From NCBI RefSeq assembly GCF_030817475.1, contig NZ_JAUSZJ010000002.1, positions 6,710,626 to 6,774,625 of the forward strand: a stretch of 64,000 nucleotides of DNA. The letters run 5' to 3'. Below are positions 1 through 8,562 of this stretch, piece after piece; position 1 is the first letter of the stretch; each line of letters opens with the position of its first letter. The notes under the pieces were generated by a model, which saw nothing but the letters and a program-made list of their open reading frames with translations, searched no databases and was not told where the DNA came from. This DNA is from Streptomyces sp. V2I9. GTDB taxonomy: Bacteria > Actinomycetota > Actinomycetes > Streptomycetales > Streptomycetaceae. The position numbers were made by a program, and so were the translations under genes.

Positions 1-464
1 TCGACGCCGGCATGCTCGCCCGCGGTCTCTACCTCGACCACCGGGCCGACCGGCGGTATCTCGACGACTGCGGGGCCGAGTTCGCCGCCGTACGGGATCT
101 GGGCGCACATGTCCAGGTCTGGCTGGACGACCGCATGGCCCCGCTCGCCCGCCGCTTCACCGAGCCCGCGTTCGGGGTCGGCCCGGTCTCCGCGGTCGAA
201 CCCGGCAGCCGCGCCGCCCTCGACGCGGCGCTCGCCGCCGGAGGGCACCGGGTGATCACGGCGGACCTCACCACGGAGGACGTCGCGGAGACCTCGCTGC
301 GCGTCGCCCGCGTCCTCGTCTCCGGCCTCGTGCCCAACGCCCCGGCCGCCTTCGGCTACTTCGGCTGCCCCCGCTTCGCGCAAGCGGCGCTCGACCGGGG
401 CTGGCGTTCCCGACCGCCCACGGGGCCACAGGACTTCACCCTCGCCCCGCCGCCGCACATGTGA
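1..464 (+). CDS. YcaO-domain azole cyclodehydratase, C-terminal fragment
   Basis: This is the last ~150 residues of a protein whose frame stays open to the first base of the window, so the ATP-binding core lies outside. The tail with VLVSGLVPNAP resembles the conserved end of YcaO proteins, which activate peptide amides with ATP to form thiazoline or oxazoline rings. The protein ends in a proline-rich stretch (APPPHM), where azole-forming YcaO enzymes carry a Pro-rich C-terminal motif near the active site. A SagB-type dehydrogenase starts 14 nt downstream and two ABC exporter genes follow, which strongly supports a TOMM/linear azole peptide role. The precursor peptide and any ocin-ThiF partner would be upstream and cannot be seen. 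The assignment rests partly on context. Confidence 0.75.
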   Translation, partial: DAGMLARGLYLDHRADRRYLDDCGAEFAAVRDLGAHVQVWLDDRMAPLARRFTEPAFGVGPVSAVEPGSRAALDAALAAGGHRVITADLTTEDVAETSLRVARVLVSGLVPNAPAAFGYFGCPRFAQAALDRGWRSRPPTGPQDFTLAPPPHM

Positions 465-478
465 AGGAGCCTGCCGCC

Positions 479-2146
479 ATGCCCGATACGCCGGACCGAG
501 CCGTCGCGCCCGCACACGAGCCGTGCGCGCAGCAGCCGGACGTCTTCGCCGCCGAGACGAGGACCACGCCGCCGCCCGCCACCCCCGCCGCGACGGCACC
601 GGACGTCCTGCGCCGGGCGCTCGCGGACGCCCGGTCGCCGCGCGTCCCGGCCCTCTCCCCGTACGTTCCGGAGCACCCGTTTCCGTGGAACGGGCGCTCC
701 GGGCTGCCGCTGTCCGACGGGGGCGTCCGGCGGCGGGCCGAGACGGGGACGGCCCGCCGCCGGACCGGCACCGGGAGGCCGGTGCCGCGAGCGAGTACCG
801 GGCCCGCCGGGACCGGGCCGGTCAGCGGGCCCGGCGTCTCCGGGGGAGGCGCCGGGGCGGCCGCGTCGGACGTGGGTTCCGTCCGCGCTGTTCCCGGCGT
901 CTCCGGCGTCTCCGGCGGGACGGTCGCGCCCGGCGCCGCTCACGTACCCGCCGCCCCGATCGACCTCGCCCGCACGCTGCGGCTCTCGCTCGCCGCGCCC
1001 GCCGGGACGCCCGGCAGGCTGCGCCCCGTCGCCTCGGCGGGCGCCCTGCACCCCGTGCGCGCCCACCTGCTCACCGGACCGGGGTGTTCACTGCCGCCCG
1101 GACGTTACGCCTACGACCCGCGGGCCCACCGGGCCCATCCACGTGGCCCCGCCCCCGACGATGTGCCCCCGGGCGCTCTCCTCGTCCTGACCGTGACCGC
1201 GTCCCGCACCGTCGCCCACTATGGCCACCGCGCCTGGCCGCTGCTGCTGCTCGATGCGGGTCATGCCGCCGCCGCGCTCACGCAGGCCGGGTCCCCGGCC
1301 GCCGACGTGCTGGTCTCCTTCGACGCGGACGGCCCCCTGCTGTCCGCCGCCGCGGGGCTGCCCCGCGCCTCGTGCCGACCGGAGGTGTGGCCCGGCTCCG
1401 AGCCCGAACTGCCGCTCGCGGCCGTGTGGTTCACACCGCCAGGCACCGCCGTGGACTCCGTCGATCCGCTGAGCGGCTGGGCCGCCTGGCCCGGCGCCGG
1501 GGCTCCCCCGCCACCGCCCGGAGCAGCGACCGCGCCGTCTGGCGAACTCGCGGCCACGCACAGCCTGTTGCGCCACCTCGCGGAAGCCCCCGGCCTCCCC
1601 GCCGGGACGTGGCACCCGTCCTCCCGCCCGGCAGGGGTGACCGACGACGTCCTGGAGGCGCGCCGGAGCGCCGCGCCCGACGAGCTGCGCCACCCGCCCG
1701 AGAGGGGCCTGCTGGCCCGAGTCCTGGCGACCGCCCGCACGGCCTGCCCGGCAGGGCCGGACTGGACCCTGGCGGTCGGCGGCGACACCCCGGCCCTCCA
1801 CGCGGTGGCTCCGGGGCGGCCGGGCCTCCACGTCCGCGCCCGCGGTGACGCGCGTCCCACCCTCGCCCACTGGGCGGCGCGCCAACGGTGGATCGGCGCG
1901 TCGGGCGCCGTCCTGCTCGCTCACGGCTGCCCCGAGGACGCCCCGCCCGCCGTGATCCGCCACAGCCATCTCGCCGCCGGGTACGCGGTCGGCGTGGCCC
2001 AGATCCTCGCCACCGCCCTGGGGTTGCGCTCCCGCCCCGTCGGCTCCTGGCAACAGGCGGACCTGGGCGCGGCGTTGGGTGACGCCCCCGGACGCGACTG
2101 GATCGTGCACGGCCTCGCCCTGGGGGGTGTCCGACGACCGTCATGA
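479..2146 (+). CDS. SagB-type FMN dehydrogenase (azoline oxidase), two-domain
   Basis: Predicted FMN-dependent nitroreductase-fold enzyme that would oxidise azolines to azoles on the precursor peptide. I start at ATG 479 because AAGGAG lies 9 nt upstream; a GTG at 461 is in frame but has no Shine-Dalgarno. Of 555 residues, about the first 155 are Pro/Gly/Ala-rich and look disordered. A first nitroreductase-like half follows (VASAGALHPV, then HYGHRAWPLLLLDAGHAAAAL). A second, weaker half occupies the last ~180 residues (AGYAVGVAQILATALGLRSRPVGSW). It is longer than a single-domain SagB and may be a tandem in which one half is structural. It sits between the YcaO fragment and the exporter genes on the same strand. 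Confidence 0.8.
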   Translation: MPDTPDRAVAPAHEPCAQQPDVFAAETRTTPPPATPAATAPDVLRRALADARSPRVPALSPYVPEHPFPWNGRSGLPLSDGGVRRRAETGTARRRTGTGRPVPRASTGPAGTGPVSGPGVSGGGAGAAASDVGSVRAVPGVSGVSGGTVAPGAAHVPAAPIDLARTLRLSLAAPAGTPGRLRPVASAGALHPVRAHLLTGPGCSLPPGRYAYDPRAHRAHPRGPAPDDVPPGALLVLTVTASRTVAHYGHRAWPLLLLDAGHAAAALTQAGSPAADVLVSFDADGPLLSAAAGLPRASCRPEVWPGSEPELPLAAVWFTPPGTAVDSVDPLSGWAAWPGAGAPPPPPGAATAPSGELAATHSLLRHLAEAPGLPAGTWHPSSRPAGVTDDVLEARRSAAPDELRHPPERGLLARVLATARTACPAGPDWTLAVGGDTPALHAVAPGRPGLHVRARGDARPTLAHWAARQRWIGASGAVLLAHGCPEDAPPAVIRHSHLAAGYAVGVAQILATALGLRSRPVGSWQQADLGAALGDAPGRDWIVHGLALGGVRRPS

Positions 2147-2231
2147 CACCGCCGACCGCACCGCGGGCGACGGCCCCGACCGTCCCCGGGACCACGACCC
2201 GCACCACCCCTCCCGGCGAGGAAGACCGCCC

Positions 2232-3971
2232 ATGATGCTCCACCCCGAACTCCTCCGTGCCGCGAGGACCGCGCGCCGCCCCCTCTGTCTCGCCACCGCG
2301 CTGCTCGCGGCGCTCACCATCACGCACCTGGCCCAGGCCGTCCTGCTCGCCCTCGTGCTCTCCCGGATCGCCGGGGGAGCACCGGACGCCCTGGCCCCGC
2401 TGCTCGCGGCCGTCATCGCCGTCGTCCTGGCCCGTGCCGCCCTCGGCCGGGCTCAGCGGCTGACCGCCGTCGCGGCGGGCGCCACCGTACGGGTGCGGCT
2501 TCGCGACACCCTGCTGCTGCGGCTCGGCGCACTCGGCCCCACCGCCGTCACCGGTGCGCGGGCCGGAGCCGTACGGGCCACGCTGGTCGACGGCGTCGAG
2601 GGCGTCGACGCGTACATCTCGCGCTATCTGCCCCAGGCGCTCATCACCTGCGCGGTTCCGCCGCTGCTGCTCGTCGCCGTCGCCCTCGTCGAACCGTACG
2701 CGGCCCTCGCCCTCGGCCTCGCCCTGCTGCTCGCCCTGTTCGGACCGCGCTGGTGGGACCGCCTCCTCGCACGGCGCGGCAAGGAGCACTGGGACTCCTA
2801 CGAGGCCCTCGCCGCCGACTACCTGGAAGCTCTCCAGGGGATGCCGGCCCTGCGAGCCGCCGGCGCGGTGGGGCGCGTACGGGAGCGGCTGGAGCGGCGG
2901 TCGGCCGCCCTGCACCGGAGCACCGTCGCCAAACTGCGGGTCTCCCTCATCGACACCGGCCTCACCGACCTGGCCGTCCAGGGCGGTACGGTCGCCGCCG
3001 TCCTCGTGGCCTGCTCCTCGGCGGCCACCGGACGTACCGCCGCCACCGGCACCTACCTCCTGCTCCTCCTCGCCTCCGAGTGCTTCCGGCCCGTCCGCGA
3101 CCTCTCACGCGAGTGGCACGCCGGCTACCTCGGGGTTTCCGCCGCCGACGGGATCGCCACCCTGCGCACCGCCGAACCCGCCGTGCCGGACCGGGGGAGC
3201 ACGGTCGCGGTCTGGGCGGACGCCCCCGAAATCCGTTTCGAGAACGTGCGCTTCACCCATCCGGGGAGCGACCGGCCCGCGCTCGACGGCGTCAGCTTCA
3301 CCGCCGCCCCCGGACGCACCACCGCCGTCGTCGGCCCGTCCGGGGCCGGGAAGTCGACCCTGCTGAGCCTGCTGCTGCGGCAGCGCGACCCCGACAGCGG
3401 CCACCTCACCGTCGCCGGGACCGACACCACCGCCTACACCCTCGACTCGCTGCGCCGGGGCATCGCCGTGGTCTCGCAGGAGACCTACCTCTTCCACGCC
3501 ACCATCGCGGAGAACCTCCGCATCGCCCGTCCCGCCGCCACCGACGGACAACTGCGCGCCGCCGCCCGTGCCGCGGGGATCGACGAGGAGATCACCCGGC
3601 TCCCGGACGGGTACGCCACCCTCGTCGGCGAACGCGGCGCCACACTCTCCGGTGGGCAGCGCCAACGCGTCGCCCTCGCACGGGCGTTGCTGGCCGACGC
3701 CCCCGTCCTGATCCTGGACGAGGCCACCAGCGCGGTCGACGAGCGAGGCCAGTCACGCATCGTCCGCGAGCTTGCGGCGGCGGGCCGTGGCCGCACCTGC
3801 GTCGTCGTCGCCCACCGCCTCGACGCCGTACGCCACGCCGACCACATCGTCGTCCTCGACGCCGGGCGCGTCGCCGCTACGGGGGACCACACGGCCCTGC
3901 TCGCGGGCGGCGGCGTGTACGCCTCGCTCGTCGCGGCCGGCCGCACCGCACAGGAAGACCACGCCGCATGA
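2232..3971 (+). CDS. ABC transporter, fused permease-ATPase (CydD-like half)
   Basis: 579-residue half-transporter. The N-terminal ~330 residues hold the membrane domain with hydrophobic stretches (for example around residues 20-80 and 135-170). The nucleotide-binding domain follows, with Walker A GPSGAGKST near residue 370, the signature LSGGQRQR near 472 and Walker B VLILDEATSA near 494. I chose ATG 2232, behind a purine-rich GAGGAAG; the frame is open further upstream but without a good ribosome site. The stop overlaps the next ATG (ATGA), so the two halves are probably translated together and form a heterodimer. The fold resembles CydDC, but next to azole-peptide genes it more likely exports or secures immunity to the modified peptide; that role is inference. 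Confidence 0.85.
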   Translation: MMLHPELLRAARTARRPLCLATALLAALTITHLAQAVLLALVLSRIAGGAPDALAPLLAAVIAVVLARAALGRAQRLTAVAAGATVRVRLRDTLLLRLGALGPTAVTGARAGAVRATLVDGVEGVDAYISRYLPQALITCAVPPLLLVAVALVEPYAALALGLALLLALFGPRWWDRLLARRGKEHWDSYEALAADYLEALQGMPALRAAGAVGRVRERLERRSAALHRSTVAKLRVSLIDTGLTDLAVQGGTVAAVLVACSSAATGRTAATGTYLLLLLASECFRPVRDLSREWHAGYLGVSAADGIATLRTAEPAVPDRGSTVAVWADAPEIRFENVRFTHPGSDRPALDGVSFTAAPGRTTAVVGPSGAGKSTLLSLLLRQRDPDSGHLTVAGTDTTAYTLDSLRRGIAVVSQETYLFHATIAENLRIARPAATDGQLRAAARAAGIDEEITRLPDGYATLVGERGATLSGGQRQRVALARALLADAPVLILDEATSAVDERGQSRIVRELAAAGRGRTCVVVAHRLDAVRHADHIVVLDAGRVAATGDHTALLAGGGVYASLVAAGRTAQEDHAA

Positions 3972-5815
3972 CCACGATCCCCACCCCCGCCCCGACCGAT
4001 GCGGCCCGCCCACCCGGTCCCGGTCCCGCCGTCCCCCCCTCCCGAGACGTCCCGGCCGGCGCCCTCCGCTCGCTCCTTCCCGTCCTCGGCGCGCACCGCA
4101 CCACCGTGCTGCGCACGTGCCTGGCCGCCCTCGTCGACCAGGCGGCCCTGGTCGCCCTCGTCAGCCTCGCCGCGCACTCGGTCGGCGCCGCCGTCACCGC
4201 GCACCGCCCTCCCGCCCCCGGAGCCGTCGCCGTCCTCGTCGGGCTCGTCCTGCTCCGCGCCTTCACCACATGGCGGGAGATGGACCTCTCGCACGACCTC
4301 GCCTACCGGGTCCTCGCCGAACTCCGCGTCCGGGTCTTCGACGGGCTGGCCCGCAGCGCGCCCGCCCGGATCGCGGGCCGGCGCAGCGGCGACCTGGCGG
4401 CCACCGCGCTCGGGGATGTGGAAGCCCTGGAGTTCTTCTACGCCCATGCCATCGCCCAACTCCTGGCATCCGGTGTGGTGTTCGCGGTAGCGGCCATCGT
4501 GCTGGCAGCGCTCGGTCCGTGGCTGCTGCTCGCCGTCCTGCCCGCCGCACTGCTCCTCGCCTGGTCGCCGTTGGCCGAAGCGCGCGGGCGGGCCCGGCGC
4601 GGGGCCCGGACCCGAGGCGCGCTCGCCGAGCTCTCGGCCGAGACGGTGGAGAGCGTCGACGGGCTGCGCGAACTCCTGATGACGGGGGCGCTGAACCGCA
4701 GGCGGGCCCGGCTCCGTTCCGCCGGACGGCGGCTCGCCCGCGCCCAGCGGGCCGAACAGGCCTGGGAAACCGGGGCGGGCGCCGCCCGCGACCTGCTCGT
4801 CGTCGCCGCTGTCATCGGGGTCGTGGCGGCCGCCGCGCACGCCGCGTCCGCAGGGCGGCTGGACGGGGCGTGGGCCCCGGCCGCCCTGGCCCTGGCCCTG
4901 GGCGCACTGGCTCCGGTGGCGGAATCGGCTGCCGCGCTCGGCCGGGCGGGCGGGCTGCGCGCCGCGGCGGCCCGCGTCCGGTCCGCCGTGCACGCTCCCG
5001 CCGGGGCCCCCGCACCCGCCGATCCGCACCCCTTGCCGACGGGCCCGCTGGGGCTGCGATTGCGCGGCGTACGGTTCGGTTACGGGGGAGAGGCCGTGCT
5101 CGACGGGGTCGACCTGACCGTCCGGCCGGGCGAGACCGTGGCCCTCGTCGGGGCGTCCGGTGCGGGCAAGTCGACCTGCGCCCACCTCCTCGCGCGATAC
5201 TGGGACCCGGTCGAAGGAGCTGTGGAGCTGCTGCCCCCGGCCCCGGCCCGTCCCGTGGACCTGCGGGACCTCGCCGAGGGCGACCTGCGCGCGGCCGTAT
5301 CCGTGGTGGGACAGGAGGCCCCGCTCTTCCACGGCACCCTCGCCGAGAACCTCCGGCTGGGCGCTCCCGACGCGACGGCGGCCGAACTGGGCGAGGTGGC
5401 CCGGCTCTGCGGTGTCTCCGCCATCGCCGACGCCCTCCCCGGCGGGCTGGACACGGCCGTCGGGGAGCGCGGCGCGACCCTGTCCGGCGGCCAGCGCGCG
5501 CGGGTCGCCCTGGCTCGCGCCCTGCTGAGCGGCCCTCGCGTGCTCGTCCTGGACGAGACGACGGCCCACCTGGACCACCGGGGCGACGCGGAACTGGCGG
5601 AAGCGCTCGCCACCCGCTCCGCCACCCGCGCCACCGTGCTCATCGCCCACCGCCCGGCCACCGTCCGCAGGGCCGACCGGATCGCGGTCCTGGAGGGCGG
5701 ACGGATCGTCGAGGAGGGAACCTGGGACGAACTGATCGGGGCCGGCGGACCGCTGTCCCGCCTCTTCGCCCGCGCGGAGACCGCACCCGCTCCCGGTTCG
5801 CGGTCCCGCACCTGA
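3968..5815 (+). CDS. ABC transporter, fused permease-ATPase (CydC-like half)
   Basis: 615-residue partner of the preceding half-transporter, starting inside its stop codon (ATGA). After a Pro-rich N-terminal ~35 residues comes a membrane domain, then the ATPase domain with Walker A GASGAGKST near residue 397, LSGGQRARV near 505 and Walker B VLVLDETTAHLD near 527. Both halves keep canonical catalytic motifs, so neither ATP site looks degenerate. This is the last gene of the plus-strand cluster; the convergent phosphatase gene ends 69 bp further on. No transposon or regulatory gene separates it from the cluster, so the cluster boundary falls here. Confidence 0.85.
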   Translation: MTTIPTPAPTDAARPPGPGPAVPPSRDVPAGALRSLLPVLGAHRTTVLRTCLAALVDQAALVALVSLAAHSVGAAVTAHRPPAPGAVAVLVGLVLLRAFTTWREMDLSHDLAYRVLAELRVRVFDGLARSAPARIAGRRSGDLAATALGDVEALEFFYAHAIAQLLASGVVFAVAAIVLAALGPWLLLAVLPAALLLAWSPLAEARGRARRGARTRGALAELSAETVESVDGLRELLMTGALNRRRARLRSAGRRLARAQRAEQAWETGAGAARDLLVVAAVIGVVAAAAHAASAGRLDGAWAPAALALALGALAPVAESAAALGRAGGLRAAAARVRSAVHAPAGAPAPADPHPLPTGPLGLRLRGVRFGYGGEAVLDGVDLTVRPGETVALVGASGAGKSTCAHLLARYWDPVEGAVELLPPAPARPVDLRDLAEGDLRAAVSVVGQEAPLFHGTLAENLRLGAPDATAAELGEVARLCGVSAIADALPGGLDTAVGERGATLSGGQRARVALARALLSGPRVLVLDETTAHLDHRGDAELAEALATRSATRATVLIAHRPATVRRADRIAVLEGGRIVEEGTWDELIGAGGPLSRLFARAETAPAPGSRSRT

Positions 5816-5884
5816 GCCCCGCCACACGGCCCGGGCCGCCTAGGAGCGGTCCCGGACCTGAGCCGCCGCCCCGTCCCGGAGTCC

Positions 5885-8350
5885 TCAGGGCAGCGGCTGC
5901 TCCGCCCAGATGATCTTGCCCCGGTCGGTGTACCGCGTGCCCCACCGATGGGCGAGCTGCGCGACGAGGAACAGCCCGCGCCCGCCCTCGTCCGTCGTCC
6001 GCGCGTGCCGCAGCCGGGGCGAGGTGTTGCTGGCGTCGGACACCTCACAGGTGAGCGCCGCCTGGAACAGCAGCCGCAGCTGTACCGGCCCCGAGGCGTA
6101 CCGGATCGCGTTGGTCACCAGCTCGCTGACGATCAGCTCGGTCGTCATCGACAGCTCGGTGAGCCCCCACGCCTCCAGGCGGCGGGCGACCTTCGCCCGG
6201 ACCTCCCCGACCGCCGCGGGGTCCAGCGGCACGTCCCACGAGACCAGGTGGTCGGGGCTGAGCACATGGGTGCGGGCGAGGAGCAGCGCGATGTCGTCCG
6301 GCTGGGGAACGGGCAGCAGCTCCTCGACCACCGCCGGGCACAGGTCCTCCAACGGCAACCCGCGCCGTGAGACGGCCACGGCCAGCCGGTCCATGCCGCT
6401 CTCGACGTCCTTGTCGGTCCCCTCGACGAGGCCGTCGGTGTAGAGGCCGAGGAGACTGCCCTCGGGCAGCTCCATCTCCAGTGATTCGAAGGGCAGCCCG
6501 CCCAGCCCGAGCGGCGGCCCGGAGGGCAGGTCCGGGAAGCTGACCGCCCCGTCCGGGGTGACGACGACCGGTGGGGGATGTCCGGCGCGCGCCATCGTGC
6601 AGAAGCCGCTCGCCGGATCGTAGACCGCGTACAGGCAGGTGGCGCCGACCACCGTCGTACCGCCGCGCTCCGCCGGGCCCGTCACCGGCTCCTCCTCGCT
6701 GAGCCGCAGGACCAGGTCGTCCAGGCGGGCCAGCAACTCGTCCGGGGGAAGGTCCATGTCGGCCAGTGTCTGGACGGCGGTGCGCAGCCGGCCCATGGTC
6801 GCGGCCGCGCCGATGCCGTGCCCCACCACATCGCCGATGACCAGGCCGACCCGCGCCCCGGAGAGCGGGATCACGTCGAACCAGTCGCCGCCGACCCCGT
6901 CCTTCGCGTCGGCCGGGAGATACGACGATGCCACGTCCAGCGCCGTGCCGCCGCGCAGCGTGTGCGGCAGGAGGCTCTGCTGGAGCACGAGTGCCGCGGT
7001 GTGCTCCCGCGTGTAGCGCCGGGCGTTGTCCACGCACACCGCGGCCCGCGCCACCAGCTCGCGGGCGGGCGCCACGTCGTCCTCGTCGAACGGCACCGGA
7101 TTCCGCGACCGCATGAAGGTGGTCAGCCCCAGCACGGTGTCGCGCGCCCGCATCGGCACGGAGATGAGCGAGTGCAGCCCGAACTCCCGGAGCCGGTCGG
7201 CCCGCGCCGGCTGCTCCACCGTCCACGCGTGGCTCTCCGGATCGAGCACCGGCAGCAGCACGGGGTCGCCGGCCAGCAGGAAGTGCGCGTCGTGCGGCGG
7301 CGGCACGAAGTCGACCGTCTCCCCGACCCGGACGACAGCCTCCGGGCATCCCTCCCGCACCGAGCGCATACCCGCCCGGCGCATGGTCGGCCGCTCACCC
7401 TCGGCCGGCGGGGGAGCCCCGCGCAGGTCGCCGCCGAACGGGGTCTCCAGCAGGTCGACGAAGACGAAGTCCGCGAACCGGGGCACCGCGAAGTCCGCCA
7501 GCTCCTGCGCCGTACGCTGCACGTCGAGGGTGGAGCCGATGCTGGCCCCGGCCTCGTTCACCAGCGCGAGCAGCCGGCGCGCGTTCCACCGGTCGGTGAC
7601 GTCGAGGACCATGTATCCGATACCGATCCGCCGGTCCCTTGCGTCCGTCAGGGGGAAGAACGAGCTGGTGTACGCCCGGCGGCGATGCGGATCGGACCAG
7701 CTCCAGCCCAGGTACTCGTAGTCCGTGACCGCCTGACCGGTCGACAGGACCTGCCGCATCAGGCGTTCGAGCGGCGCCGCGAGCGGGCCGGGCAGCACCT
7801 CGCCCGGCCTGCGGCCCAGCCGCTGTTCGCGGGGCACGCCGCCGAACCGCTCCAGGGAGTCGTTGAGCCAGAGATAGCGCAGTTCGGGGTCGAGGACCGC
7901 CATCCCGACCGGAGACCGGCTCAGGAAGTCGTCCAGCACGGACCCGCTCATCGTCCAGTGCGGGGCGAGCTCCCGGCCGGACACCAGAAAGGCCTCCCGC
8001 CCGTCGATCTTGAACGAGGCAGTGGCCCGTACGTCGATGTCCAGCGACCGGCCGTCCCCGGCCCGCAGGGGCAGCAGGCCGCTCCACCCGGCCCCCGCCC
8101 GGCAATGGGCGGCCACCGCCGCCGTCCGCCGGTTGTCCGGAGGGCCGGTCAGCAGGAACGCGGCCGAGCGGCCGACCACCTCGGACGCCGGATACCCGAG
8201 CAGCGCCTCGGCCCCGCGGGTCCAGCCGACGACCGTGCCGTCCCCGGCGATCACGGCCGCCGCGTCGGCGGCCGTCCATGCCGGGCCGGGCCCGTCCCCG
8301 GAGGGCAGCGGGCCGGACTCCGCCGGGGAGCCCTCATCGGCGGATGCCAT
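5885..8350 (-). CDS. PAS-GAF sensor PP2C (SpoIIE-type) phosphatase with HATPase domain
   Basis: 821-residue cytoplasmic signalling protein. Two PAS-like domains (about residues 30-120 and 135-255) are followed by a GAF domain (~265-440) and an SpoIIE-type PP2C phosphatase (~470-680; GGDWFDV and GDVVGHG carry the metal-binding Asp residues). A C-terminal RsbW-like HATPase domain (~690-815; ELIVSELVTNAIRYA) completes it. In Streptomyces such proteins act on anti-sigma antagonists, and the fused kinase-like domain may supply the opposing activity. No transmembrane segment is visible. The start has GTGAGG just upstream. No antagonist gene is adjacent, so its partner is unknown. Confidence 0.88.
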   Translation of the reverse strand: MASADEGSPAESGPLPSGDGPGPAWTAADAAAVIAGDGTVVGWTRGAEALLGYPASEVVGRSAAFLLTGPPDNRRTAAVAAHCRAGAGWSGLLPLRAGDGRSLDIDVRATASFKIDGREAFLVSGRELAPHWTMSGSVLDDFLSRSPVGMAVLDPELRYLWLNDSLERFGGVPREQRLGRRPGEVLPGPLAAPLERLMRQVLSTGQAVTDYEYLGWSWSDPHRRRAYTSSFFPLTDARDRRIGIGYMVLDVTDRWNARRLLALVNEAGASIGSTLDVQRTAQELADFAVPRFADFVFVDLLETPFGGDLRGAPPPAEGERPTMRRAGMRSVREGCPEAVVRVGETVDFVPPPHDAHFLLAGDPVLLPVLDPESHAWTVEQPARADRLREFGLHSLISVPMRARDTVLGLTTFMRSRNPVPFDEDDVAPARELVARAAVCVDNARRYTREHTAALVLQQSLLPHTLRGGTALDVASSYLPADAKDGVGGDWFDVIPLSGARVGLVIGDVVGHGIGAAATMGRLRTAVQTLADMDLPPDELLARLDDLVLRLSEEEPVTGPAERGGTTVVGATCLYAVYDPASGFCTMARAGHPPPVVVTPDGAVSFPDLPSGPPLGLGGLPFESLEMELPEGSLLGLYTDGLVEGTDKDVESGMDRLAVAVSRRGLPLEDLCPAVVEELLPVPQPDDIALLLARTHVLSPDHLVSWDVPLDPAAVGEVRAKVARRLEAWGLTELSMTTELIVSELVTNAIRYASGPVQLRLLFQAALTCEVSDASNTSPRLRHARTTDEGGRGLFLVAQLAHRWGTRYTDRGKIIWAEQPLP

Positions 8351-8562
8351 TGCACCTCACCACCCTCTGTAGGTTTCCATGGTCGCGCGTCGCCGCGGAC
8401 CGCGCCCGGTGCGCAGGGCCGGGGCCGGCCCACGCCGCCCCCGTTCGACGGCGCGGGCCGTGCCCCGTCGGCGGACCGATCGCCCCTGCCCCGCGCTCGG
8501 CCCGTGTGCGGGGACGGCTGCGGCCCCGGCCAGGAGATCCGGAGCCCGGGCCGTGCCCGGTA

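Noticed and set aside
3485..5827. 780-codon open frame on the minus strand under the ABC transporter genes
   Set aside because: Antisense shadow of high-GC coding DNA; its translation is low-complexity Gly/Arg/Gln and the plus-strand frames carry intact ABC motifs.
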